Shown: piece by piece, positions 26,038 to 32,681 of the stretch
Position numbering within the stretch: the stretch's first letter is position 1
Layout of the letters: the number at the start of each line of letters is the position of its first letter
Assembly: GCA_964400015.1 (NCBI GenBank)
Contig: CAYNRR010000016.1
Location: 1-32,681, forward strand
DNA from: UBA1234 sp964400015
GTDB lineage: Bacteria; Bacillota; Clostridia; TANB77; UBA1234
Reading direction: 5' to 3'
Length of the DNA stretch: 32,681 bases
The notes under the pieces: model-generated
What the model saw: only the letters and a program-made list of their open reading frames with translations
Told to the model about the DNA's origin: nothing
Databases searched by the model: none
Translations under genes and position numbers: made by a program

Positions 26038-26944
26038 TATAGATAGAGAATTGCTTAAGCAAGTATCTGGTTCAGATACTTATGAGGGTGCCTATAACAT
26101 CAGAAAAGATGGTGAAGGAATTGAAAGAAAAATTACAGAAAACGTTAACATTGTAACTAAACAAGATAAATCAGGAATAGATATAATAGTAAAAGAAAAT
26201 ACGAAAAATGAATTTGTTCATATTCCAGTCATAATAACAAAAAGTGGTTTAAAAGATCTTGTTTATAATGATTTTTATATAGGAAAAAATGCAAAAGTTT
26301 ATATAATTGCAGGTTGTGGCATTCATAATGACCACCATGCAGATTCAGAGCATAATGGTATTCATAGATTTTTCTTAGAAGAGGGAGCTTACGTAAAGTA
26401 TGTAGAAAAACATTATGGTGAAGGCGACGGAGATGGAAAAAGAATATTAAATCCTGTAACAGAAGTTTATTTAAAAGACGGAAGTTCATTAGAAATGGAT
26501 TCGATTCAAATAAAAGGCGTAGACTCAACAGAAAGAGTTACAAAAGCAGTCTTAGAGGCTAACACTAATTTAGTTGTGTCAGAAAAAATCATGACTCATG
26601 GTCAACAATTTGCAAAAACATTATTTGATGTTGTATTAAAAGGCGAAAATTCAAGTACTCATGTAACATCACGTTCGGTAGCAACAGAAAATTCAAGACA
26701 AGAGTTTGTTTCAAAAGTTCAAGGCGATGCCAAATGTTTTGCACATGTAGAATGTGATGCAATCATAAAAGATAACGCCTGTGTAAAAGCAACACCAGAA
26801 GTTACAGCTAATAATATTGATGCGAATTTAATTCATGAAGCAGCAATTGGAAAAATAGCAGGAGAACAACTTGTGAAACTTATGACTTTGGGGTTAACAG
26901 AAAAAGAAGCTGAAGCCGAGATTATAAAAGGATTCCTTAAATAA
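26030..26944 (+). CDS. sufB: SufB/SufD-family Fe-S scaffold protein (minimal SmsB-type)
   Basis: The 304-aa protein has the SufB/D beta-helix core and C-terminal block. Near the end, C-x-x-x-x-x-C in AKCFAHVECDAII corresponds to the cysteine region of SufB, and LIHEAAIGKIAGEQLVKLM with a final IIKGFL is the SufBD signature including the conserved glutamate. It is much shorter than E. coli SufB (about 495 aa), as in the minimal SufBC systems of anaerobes and archaea. The start is ATG 26030 behind AGGGGG inside the sufC end; an ATG at 25991 has no ribosome binding site. Confidence 0.88.
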   Translation: MDNIDRELLKQVSGSDTYEGAYNIRKDGEGIERKITENVNIVTKQDKSGIDIIVKENTKNEFVHIPVIITKSGLKDLVYNDFYIGKNAKVYIIAGCGIHNDHHADSEHNGIHRFFLEEGAYVKYVEKHYGEGDGDGKRILNPVTEVYLKDGSSLEMDSIQIKGVDSTERVTKAVLEANTNLVVSEKIMTHGQQFAKTLFDVVLKGENSSTHVTSRSVATENSRQEFVSKVQGDAKCFAHVECDAIIKDNACVKATPEVTANNIDANLIHEAAIGKIAGEQLVKLMTLGLTEKEAEAEIIKGFLK

Positions 26945-26965
26945 ATAAAAAGGGAGAGATTTTAC

Positions 26966-27838
26966 TTGACGTGTGAAACTTTAGATAAAGGTAAGGAAAC
27001 TGAAAAAGTAGGATTAGTTGGTATTGCAGGAAATTTATTTTTATTCATAATAAAAATTTTTATTTCTGTAATAAGTAAAAGCCAAGCTATGATGGCAGAT
27101 AGCATTAACAGTGCGACCGATATTCTTTCGTCGATAATGACTTTTGTCGGTGGAAAAATTTCGCAAAATGAGTCTGATGAAAATCACAATTATGGTTATG
27201 GAAAAGCTGAATATGTATTTTCGCTTCTAATAAGTTTAGTAATGGGATATTTGTCAATAACAGTTGCAATAAATGGAGTGAAAAGCTTAGTTACACAAGG
27301 AAAGTTTGATTTTTCATATACACTAATAATAGTTTGTTTAATTACAATAATCACCAAACTACTTCTATACAATTATACGAAAAAGATAGGAAAAAACACT
27401 GAAAATATACTTGTACTAGCAAGTTCACAAGATCATAAAAATGATGTTTTAGTTACAACATCTGTTTTGATTGGAATAATAGCTTCTAAGTATAATATTT
27501 ATTTTTTAGATGGCTTGATTGCTATAAGTATTGCGTGTAAAATACTTATAGAAGCAATTAAATTCTTCATAACAAGTTATACGGTGTTGATTGATAAATC
27601 AATTAGTGAAATGGAACTAAGAAAAATAGATCAGATAATTCACGAAATTCCTGAAATTGATCACATAGATAAAATAACATCAAAGGCAGTGGGAAAATCA
27701 TTTGTCATAATAATTAAAGTTTCGGTAGATGGAGAAATGACGGTAAATGAAAGTCATGAAATAGCAGGAATACTCAAAGCTAGAGTTATGGAATTAAAAG
27801 ACGTTTATGATGTAGTAGTACATATAAACCCAGTTTAA
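26966..27838 (+). CDS. Cation diffusion facilitator (Mn/Fe/Zn efflux)
   Basis: The 290-aa CDF protein has about six membrane helices and a C-terminal cytoplasmic domain. The TM2 metal site is N48xxxD52 in ADSINSATD, and the TM5 site HxxxD in QDHKNDV. The N in TM2 together with the following DENHNYGYGKAE segment is like MneP-type manganese exporters of Bacillus rather than HxxxD zinc exporters; specificity remains inference. It begins with TTG 26966, seven bases after AGGGAGAG. It follows sufB by 21 bases, so metal export may be expressed with Fe-S assembly. Confidence 0.85.
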   Translation: MTCETLDKGKETEKVGLVGIAGNLFLFIIKIFISVISKSQAMMADSINSATDILSSIMTFVGGKISQNESDENHNYGYGKAEYVFSLLISLVMGYLSITVAINGVKSLVTQGKFDFSYTLIIVCLITIITKLLLYNYTKKIGKNTENILVLASSQDHKNDVLVTTSVLIGIIASKYNIYFLDGLIAISIACKILIEAIKFFITSYTVLIDKSISEMELRKIDQIIHEIPEIDHIDKITSKAVGKSFVIIIKVSVDGEMTVNESHEIAGILKARVMELKDVYDVVVHINPV

Positions 27839-27854
27839 AAAGGAGTTGGAATTT

Positions 27855-28508
27855 ATGCGTAAAAAGAAAATAGCACTTTTATTTTGGTTTATGGTTTTAG
27901 CAACTGCAATATGTATGGGAATAATATATTATAAAGAAATGAACAAACGTTGGTTCAAAGATGTTGAAATTGAGAAATACGGTTTTACAATTTCATATCC
28001 TAACTCATACATAGACATTGAAAAAGAAGATGCTGATGAAGTAAAAAAAATAACAGGCAAAGTAGCTTCAATATTAACAGATCAAGACATAGATAATCCT
28101 AAAATTTCAGTTGATATGGTAGAGCAAGTCATAAAAGCAAAAAGTGATTTAACAGGTATGACTATAATGGTTGAAGCTATAAAGAAAGATAAAACAACTA
28201 AAACAATCGAAGATATTTGTAAAGACTATATAGTAATGTTTCAAGTATTTAATGAATCGGAAGATGTAATATATCAAAACTATGAAGAAACAACTGTTGA
28301 TGGAAATCCTGCTGGAAGAACAGAAATATATGTTACAGGTAAAACTGACAACGTATATCCAGGCATGGTATCATATCTAATTCCGTTAGAAGACAGAGAA
28401 ATAACAATAGTATTTACAGGAACAAAAGCAATGTTAGAATATTTTAGTAAAGATATTCAAAAAATAATAAACACTGTGAAAATAGATGAAAGATTATTAG
28501 AAGAATAA
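27855..28508 (+). CDS. Membrane-anchored protein with PsbP/Mog1-like domain (uncertain)
   Basis: The 217-aa protein has a short basic start (MRKKK), one membrane segment (about 6-27) without a lipobox, and an outside domain. That domain begins YGFTISYPNSY and ends near FSKDIQKIINTVKID, a frame I associate with PsbP/DcrB-like alpha-beta proteins. No catalytic motif is seen. An AGGAG site lies nine bases before ATG 27855; a TTG three codons upstream abuts that site. It is the last gene of the suf-CDF group, closed by a strong terminator. Confidence 0.6.
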   Translation: MRKKKIALLFWFMVLATAICMGIIYYKEMNKRWFKDVEIEKYGFTISYPNSYIDIEKEDADEVKKITGKVASILTDQDIDNPKISVDMVEQVIKAKSDLTGMTIMVEAIKKDKTTKTIEDICKDYIVMFQVFNESEDVIYQNYEETTVDGNPAGRTEIYVTGKTDNVYPGMVSYLIPLEDREITIVFTGTKAMLEYFSKDIQKIINTVKIDERLLEE

Positions 28509-28513
28509 AAATA

Positions 28514-28562
28514 AAATCTTAGATGAAGTGTGCAAGTTACATAATTCATCTAAGATTTTTTT
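28514..28562 (+). terminator. Terminator after the suf-CDF group
   Basis: A perfect 15-bp stem (arms 28514-28528 and 28546-28560) with a 17-base loop, followed by TT and a T-rich stretch. Confidence 0.9.
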
Positions 28563-28741
28563 ATTTTTCAAGCGTAAAATTGAAAGATTACAATAATCAA
28601 TCACCATAAAAATCAAACATAAAAAACGATATGTAAACGGCAAAAACATAATAAGTGGATAAAACGTGCAAATGCTTGAAAATACTGAAAGAAAACATAA
28701 AAAATTACATTAAATTTATCTAATTTTTTCAACTTTTTTTA

Positions 28742-28780
28742 TTGTAAAAAAAATCTACTGTGTTAAACTATTTATAGTGA
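28742..28780 (+). promoter_or_regulatory. nrdD promoter with NrdR-box-like dyad
   Basis: TTGTAA (28742-28747), 16 bases, TAAACT (28764-28769). A dyad AAACTATTTATAGTGA (28765-28780) overlaps the -10; it agrees with most positions of the NrdR-box consensus as I remember it (about ACACTATATATAGTGT). A second box at the usual 31-32 base spacing is only weakly matched near 28796. Confidence 0.4.
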
Positions 28781-28810
28781 AAACAACTTGAGTAAACATA
28801 ATTGAATTGG

Positions 28811-28899
28811 AATTTGTAATAAGGCAATTTGTGAAGTGACATTACAAATTACTAGTAACTTTATGTGAAGATTTACAAATGAAAAATTGACATTACAAA
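28811..28899 (+). repeat. Inverted and direct repeats in the nrdD leader
   Basis: AATTTGTAAT (28811-28820) and ATTACAAATT (28841-28850) are perfect 10-bp inverted arms. TGACATTACAAA occurs at 28837-28848 and 28888-28899, and a related GTGAAGATTTACAAAT lies between. The region 28563-28741 upstream holds nothing I recognise. Confidence 0.6.
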
Positions 28900-28943
28900 C
28901 AAAAGATAAACATTTTAAGAAAATACGAAGGGGGTTATATAAA

Positions 28944-31148
28944 GTGAACGTAATAAAATTAAAAAGAGAGAACAATGCATTAGATATAGCTCTAATGGTT
29001 GAATCTGCTACAAGAACAGAAAGACAAGAATACGATGAAACAACTATCGTAGAAGCCCTAGTACGTGAAGCTGGATGTGACAGAGCACTTGCAAAAGAAG
29101 TAGCTGGAATAGTTACAGAAAGATTAAAAAATGCACAAGTAGCTGAAGTTAGCACATCTTTAATCAGATCTATGGTTAATAATGTACTTTTAGAGAAAGG
29201 ATTAAACAAAGAATTAAAAAATAATTCAGAGGCCTCAATACCATTTTATAACATCACAGAAATAATTGAGAATGCAAACAAAGAAAATGGTAATACAGCG
29301 CATAATCCAGAATCAATCAACTTAACACTTGCTGAAAGAATTTTAAAAGAATATGCACTAAAGAATGTATTTGATCCAGATATTTCAGCAGCTCACTTAT
29401 CAGGTGAATTACATATACATGATTTAGGAATGATTGATAGATTTTATTGTTCAGGTCATTCACCAGAGTATGTAAAGAAAAATGGTATAAAAAATATTCC
29501 TACAATACCATCAAATTCAAAACCTGCTAACAGTGCGGCTGTTTTAGCAAGACATATTTGCTCATTTACACAATTTTTACAAGGACAATTTGCTGGTGCT
29601 ATAGGTTGGGAAGCAATTAACGTTTTCTTCGCACCACTACTAGTAAATATGCCATATAGAGAAATCAAACAATTAGCACAAACATTGATATTTGACTTAT
29701 CACAACTTGCTGGTGCAAGAGGTGGACAAGTTGCATTCTCAGATTTTAATGTTTACGCTGCAATACCTCATCACTATGCAGAAGTTTTTGCAATGGGACC
29801 AAGAGGTAAGTACATGGTAACAAATGAATTAAATGATATAACATATTTTGATACTCAAGAAGAAGCTAAAAAATTTGCTGAAGAAACAGGTTATAGAATT
29901 TTAAGATATAAAGATTTTGATAAAGAATCAAGATTATTTGCAAAAGCTATTTTAGAAGTTGTTGGCGAAGGTGATGCTGATGGTATGCCATTTGCATTCC
30001 CAAAAATAAATTTACATATTAACGAAGAATGCTTTACAGACCCAAAGACAAAAGCATTGCTAATGGTAGCTTGTGAAGCATCAAGTAAAAATGGATGTCC
30101 ATATTTTATATTTGATAGAAATGCATTTTCAGTTTCACAATGCTGTAGATTGAAAATAGATTTCACAGAAGAAGATAAAAAATTGATAGACACACCAGAA
30201 GAATTAAGATTTGTTGGTGGACAAAATGTTTCAATAAATATGCCAAATATTCCTTTAAAAGTTGGAACAAATATGGAAGCTTTCTATAAAGAACTTGGAA
30301 CAAGAATGGAAATGGCAGCTAGAGCTAATTTACAAAGACAAAACTATGTATGGAAACTTGCAAGTTTAGAGAATACACCATTAAGCTTCTATACAAAAGG
30401 AATGGATGGAAAAGCATATATAAGATTAAAGAATATTTCGTACTTAATCGGTATAGTTGGATTAAATGAATGCGTATACAATTTAATAGGACAACAATTG
30501 CATGAATCAGATGAAGCATATATGTTAGGATTAGAAATTGTATCTTTCATGTATCAACAAACTAAAGTATTATCTAAAAAATATGGTATAAATCTTAAAT
30601 TAGAAGAAACACCAGCAGAAAGCACAGCTGGTAGATTTGCTAAATTAGATATTAAGAAATATGGAGATGCTGCGTATCATAAAGAAAATCAATTCGGTGT
30701 ATACTATACAAACTCTGTACACTTTGCAGCTGATAGTGATGTAGATTATGTAACAAGATTACAAAAGCAATCAAAATTCCATACTTTAGTAGAAGCTGGA
30801 AGCATGATTCATATTTGGTCAGGAAATAATGTCCCAAGTCCAAAGGCTATATATAAGTTATTGGAAACAACATGGTATAAAACAAAATGTGTACAATGGG
30901 TTTTATCACCAGAATATACACTTTGTCATGATTGTGGAACAAAGAGTAATGGTTTATTAGAGCAATGTCCAAAATGTGGTAGCATAAATATAAGAGGCGT
31001 TACAAGAATTACAGGCTATTATGTATTTATAGATAAATTTAATAGTGGTAAGAGAGCTGAACTTGCAGATAGATTAAGAGAAAATATTGATCGTGAGCAA
31101 GTTGCTAAAGCTGAAGAAGAAACAATTGAAAAAACCGTTATAAATTAG
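28944..31148 (+). CDS. nrdD: Anaerobic (class III) ribonucleoside-triphosphate reductase
   Basis: The 734-aa protein has a degenerate ATP-cone (about 1-90), the ten-stranded barrel catalytic domain (with SGELHIHDLGMIDRFY and CSFTQFLQGQFAGAIGW), a zinc ribbon C661xxC664...C675xxC678, and the glycyl-radical loop RITGY with G691. It reduces NTPs to dNTPs without oxygen. The start is GTG 28944, nine bases behind a GGGGG run; an upstream ATG in frame has no ribosome binding site. The gene is followed by a redoxin, the activase NrdG and an FTR-like protein, which suggests the redoxin-dependent subtype rather than the formate-dependent E. coli type. Confidence 0.95.
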   Translation: MNVIKLKRENNALDIALMVESATRTERQEYDETTIVEALVREAGCDRALAKEVAGIVTERLKNAQVAEVSTSLIRSMVNNVLLEKGLNKELKNNSEASIPFYNITEIIENANKENGNTAHNPESINLTLAERILKEYALKNVFDPDISAAHLSGELHIHDLGMIDRFYCSGHSPEYVKKNGIKNIPTIPSNSKPANSAAVLARHICSFTQFLQGQFAGAIGWEAINVFFAPLLVNMPYREIKQLAQTLIFDLSQLAGARGGQVAFSDFNVYAAIPHHYAEVFAMGPRGKYMVTNELNDITYFDTQEEAKKFAEETGYRILRYKDFDKESRLFAKAILEVVGEGDADGMPFAFPKINLHINEECFTDPKTKALLMVACEASSKNGCPYFIFDRNAFSVSQCCRLKIDFTEEDKKLIDTPEELRFVGGQNVSINMPNIPLKVGTNMEAFYKELGTRMEMAARANLQRQNYVWKLASLENTPLSFYTKGMDGKAYIRLKNISYLIGIVGLNECVYNLIGQQLHESDEAYMLGLEIVSFMYQQTKVLSKKYGINLKLEETPAESTAGRFAKLDIKKYGDAAYHKENQFGVYYTNSVHFAADSDVDYVTRLQKQSKFHTLVEAGSMIHIWSGNNVPSPKAIYKLLETTWYKTKCVQWVLSPEYTLCHDCGTKSNGLLEQCPKCGSINIRGVTRITGYYVFIDKFNSGKRAELADRLRENIDREQVAKAEEETIEKTVIN

Positions 31149-31160
31149 GGGGAAAATAAA

Positions 31161-31382
31161 ATGATAAAAACATATACGATGCCAAATTGTCCAATGTGTG
31201 AGGAACTAAAGAATTATATGAAAAATAGTCACATTTCATACGAAGAAACAAATGTGGAAGAAGATTTTAGAGCATATGCTAAATTAACTTCTTTAGACAT
31301 AGATCAAATGCCAGCAGTTGAAGTAAATGGCAAATTTTATTCTGGTGATATCGAAGAATTAAAAAATATAGTATCAATGTAA
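31161..31382 (+). CDS. Glutaredoxin/NrdH-like redoxin
   Basis: The 73-aa protein is a minimal thioredoxin fold: strand MIKTYTM, active site C10-P-M-C13, cis-proline in QMPAVEVNG and a GDIEEL C-terminal helix. It starts 12 bases after nrdD behind GGGGGA, so it is on the same transcript. NrdH-like redoxins next to nrdD supply electrons to class III reductases that do not use formate. It is the likely direct reductant of NrdD and a candidate substrate of the FTR-like protein downstream. Confidence 0.88.
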   Translation: MIKTYTMPNCPMCEELKNYMKNSHISYEETNVEEDFRAYAKLTSLDIDQMPAVEVNGKFYSGDIEELKNIVSM

Positions 31383-31403
31383 TAGGAATTAAAGAGCTGG
31401 TTC

Positions 31404-31436
31404 AATAGCGAGCTATTTTAATGGCTCGCTATTTTT
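31404..31436 (+). terminator. Terminator or attenuator between the redoxin gene and nrdG
   Basis: Perfect 10-bp stem AATAGCGAGC / GCTCGCTATT with a 10-base loop, then TTTTT. It lies inside the RNR cluster, so nrdG and the FTR-like gene need read-through or a promoter of their own; only a weak candidate (TTAACT, 17 bases, TAATGA) is visible after it. Confidence 0.85.
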
Positions 31437-31496
31437 CCCTCTATTAACTCGAATTACATCACACACTAATGAAAAGTACTATTAGGGAGGAACAAA

Positions 31497-32162
31497 ATGG
31501 TTAAGTCTGTAATTTGGTCGAGTATGATAGACTATCCAGATAACGTTTGCACAACGTTATTTACAGGAGTTTGTAATTTTGACTGTGAATTTTGCTATAA
31601 TAAAGGGCTACTAAAAGAAAAAGAATTAGATTTTGAAAAAGAAATACTACCTAAATTATTAGAAAGAAAAGAATTTATTGATCATATTATAATTTCAGGT
31701 GGAGAGTGCACAATACATCCAGACTTTGAAAAAATAGTAAATATATTATATGAAAACGGATTTACAATAGGAATTCATACAAACGGATATACACCAGAAA
31801 TTTTAGAAAAAATTATTGATAAAATAGATTATATTGGAATGGATATAAAAAATGATTTTCAAAATTATAATGAAATAACTCAAAAAAAAGTAGATGTAGA
31901 TAAGATAAAAAAATCAGTAGATTTGATATTAAAAAAAGGGATAAATTACGAATTTAGAACGACAGTATATCCTAAATATATAGATAAAGAAAATTTAGTA
32001 AATATAGCCAAATATTTAAAAGAGGTAGGCTCAAAAAAATATGTATTGCAAAATTATTTTGATCATAATAAAACTGTAATACCATATTCGGCTGAAAAAA
32101 TGAAAGAAATTCAAGTAGAATGTAATGAATACATACCAACGACACTAAGAGGAATAATTTAA
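31497..32162 (+). CDS. nrdG: Anaerobic RNR-activating protein, radical SAM (NrdG-type)
   Basis: The 221-aa radical-SAM protein has the cluster motif CNFDCEFC (C26, C30, C33), the GGE SAM-binding motif in IISGGECT, and a downstream HTNGYT strand. It abstracts a hydrogen from the NrdD glycine to form the glycyl radical. It starts SVIWSSMIDYPDNV, the pattern of NrdG2 proteins (longer than the E. coli NrdG of about 154 aa). A GGGAGG ribosome binding site lies before ATG 31497. Some homologues are annotated as pyruvate-formate-lyase-activating-like; the context with nrdD decides here. Confidence 0.9.
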   Translation: MVKSVIWSSMIDYPDNVCTTLFTGVCNFDCEFCYNKGLLKEKELDFEKEILPKLLERKEFIDHIIISGGECTIHPDFEKIVNILYENGFTIGIHTNGYTPEILEKIIDKIDYIGMDIKNDFQNYNEITQKKVDVDKIKKSVDLILKKGINYEFRTTVYPKYIDKENLVNIAKYLKEVGSKKYVLQNYFDHNKTVIPYSAEKMKEIQVECNEYIPTTLRGII

Positions 32163-32187
32163 AAATGTGTAAAAGGAGCTGAAAAGA

Positions 32188-32400
32188 ATGAACGAAATTA
32201 TTGAAAAAGGATTAGCAATAAATCCAGCTATGAAATTAAATCCAGATGAGGAACATGTAAAAAAAATAATGGTAGGAATTGAGAAAAAAGATGGACATTG
32301 TCCATGTGTTATAACAGTAAACGATGATACAATTTGCCCTTGTAAAAAAATGAGAGAAGAAAGCAAATGCTGTTGTAGACTATATTTGCCAAAAGAATAA
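32188..32400 (+). CDS. Ferredoxin:thioredoxin reductase catalytic-chain-like protein
   Basis: The 70-aa protein has seven cysteines in the pattern C38-P-C40, nine residues, C50-P-C52, eight residues, C61-C-C63. The FTR catalytic chain has CPC...CPC-x8-CxC, where four cysteines bind a 4Fe-4S cluster and two form the redox disulfide, so all required positions are present. The N-terminus is shorter than in plant or cyanobacterial FTR. It passes electrons from ferredoxin to a disulfide substrate. A GGAG ribosome binding site precedes it, 25 bases after nrdG. Its neighbour, the NrdH-like redoxin, is the obvious substrate. Confidence 0.85.
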   Translation: MNEIIEKGLAINPAMKLNPDEEHVKKIMVGIEKKDGHCPCVITVNDDTICPCKKMREESKCCCRLYLPKE

Positions 32401-32451
32401 ACGTGTAAACAAAAAATAAAACAAAAAAAGAAAAAATATTTCATTTTTTTG

Positions 32452-32480
32452 TTGACATTAAACACAATATTTATTATACT
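32452..32480 (+). promoter_or_regulatory. Strong sigma-A promoter of the tRNA cluster
   Basis: TTGACA (32452-32457), 17 bases, TATACT (32475-32480), 17 bases before the first tRNA. It is nearly consensus. Confidence 0.88.
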
Positions 32481-32497
32481 ATCATTTGTCAGCTGAT

Positions 32498-32574
32498 GGA
32501 TCTTTAGCTCAGTTGGTTAGAGCAACCGGCTCATAACCGGTCGGTCCGGGGTTCGAGTCCCTGAAGATCCACCA
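32498..32574 (+). tRNA. tRNA with CAT anticodon (Met, or Ile2 after lysidine modification)
   Basis: Acceptor GGATCTT pairs with AAGATCC, the T-loop is TTCGAGT, the anticodon loop is CTCATAA, and CCA is encoded. The body resembles the Firmicutes tRNA-Ile(CAU) that starts GGAxCTTTAGCTCAG as much as elongator tRNA-Met, so the true amino acid is uncertain. Confidence 0.93.
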
Positions 32575-32595
32575 CTAACTTAAACTTAATATCAT

Positions 32596-32680
<85 letters not shown>

Positions 32681-32681
32681 A

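Noticed and set aside
28563..28943. Riboswitch in the nrdD leader
   Set aside because: No conserved cobalamin-type or other riboswitch core is recognisable; only short repeats and a dyad are seen.

Overview
The window is a 32.7 kb piece of a very AT-rich (roughly 30 % GC by eye), gene-dense genome with strong AGGAGG-type ribosome binding sites, canonical TTGACA/TATAAT promoters and U-rich hairpin terminators. The gene content points to an anaerobic Bacillota of class Clostridia: a pro-sigma-K gene, RqcH, a two-gene SufC/SufB iron-sulfur system, a GntR/YtrA-type ABC operon, an oxygen-sensitive class III ribonucleotide reductase and a ferredoxin-thioredoxin-reductase-like protein. I cannot name the genus; an uncultured gut-type Clostridia is my guess.

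Layout. Positions 1-386 hold the tail of a RhuM-like accessory gene and apparent gene debris. From 387 to 9456 is a forward housekeeping block: HD phosphohydrolase, TetR regulator, DNA polymerase I, YebC, a small membrane protein, a HAD hydrolase, D-aminoacyl-tRNA deacylase, Tex and the GTPase YsxC/EngB. At 9503-10969, on the other strand, is a cytosolic FtsH-like zinc protease with a degenerate ATPase domain and visibly higher GC. At 11070-14424 is a self-contained ABC transporter operon with its own GntR repressor and an inverted-repeat operator at the promoter. Next come a secreted GH18 protein, a Nudix hydrolase, and on the minus strand RqcH and a second GC-rich gene (75 aa) with a structured leader.

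From 18912 to 21626 is a two-gene membrane glycosylation unit: a GT-C-like protein overlapping a UbiA-family enzyme that resembles decaprenyl-phosphate phosphoribosyltransferase. Then come sigK with a single-base frameshift, an esterase / acyltransferase / DUF6320-like membrane trio, and a minimal SufC-SufB pair followed by a cation efflux protein and a membrane-anchored protein.

The last part (28742-32400) is the most coherent functional unit: NrdD, a glutaredoxin-like redoxin, the radical-SAM activase NrdG and a small CPC/CPC/CCC protein like the catalytic chain of ferredoxin:thioredoxin reductase. Together they suggest a ferredoxin -> disulfide reductase -> redoxin -> class III RNR electron chain. 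The window ends with a strong promoter and two tRNA genes (CAT and Tyr-GTA), probably the start of a longer tRNA array.

Limits: no database search was possible. Family calls rest on motifs recognised by eye; GC figures are hand counts of a few lines.
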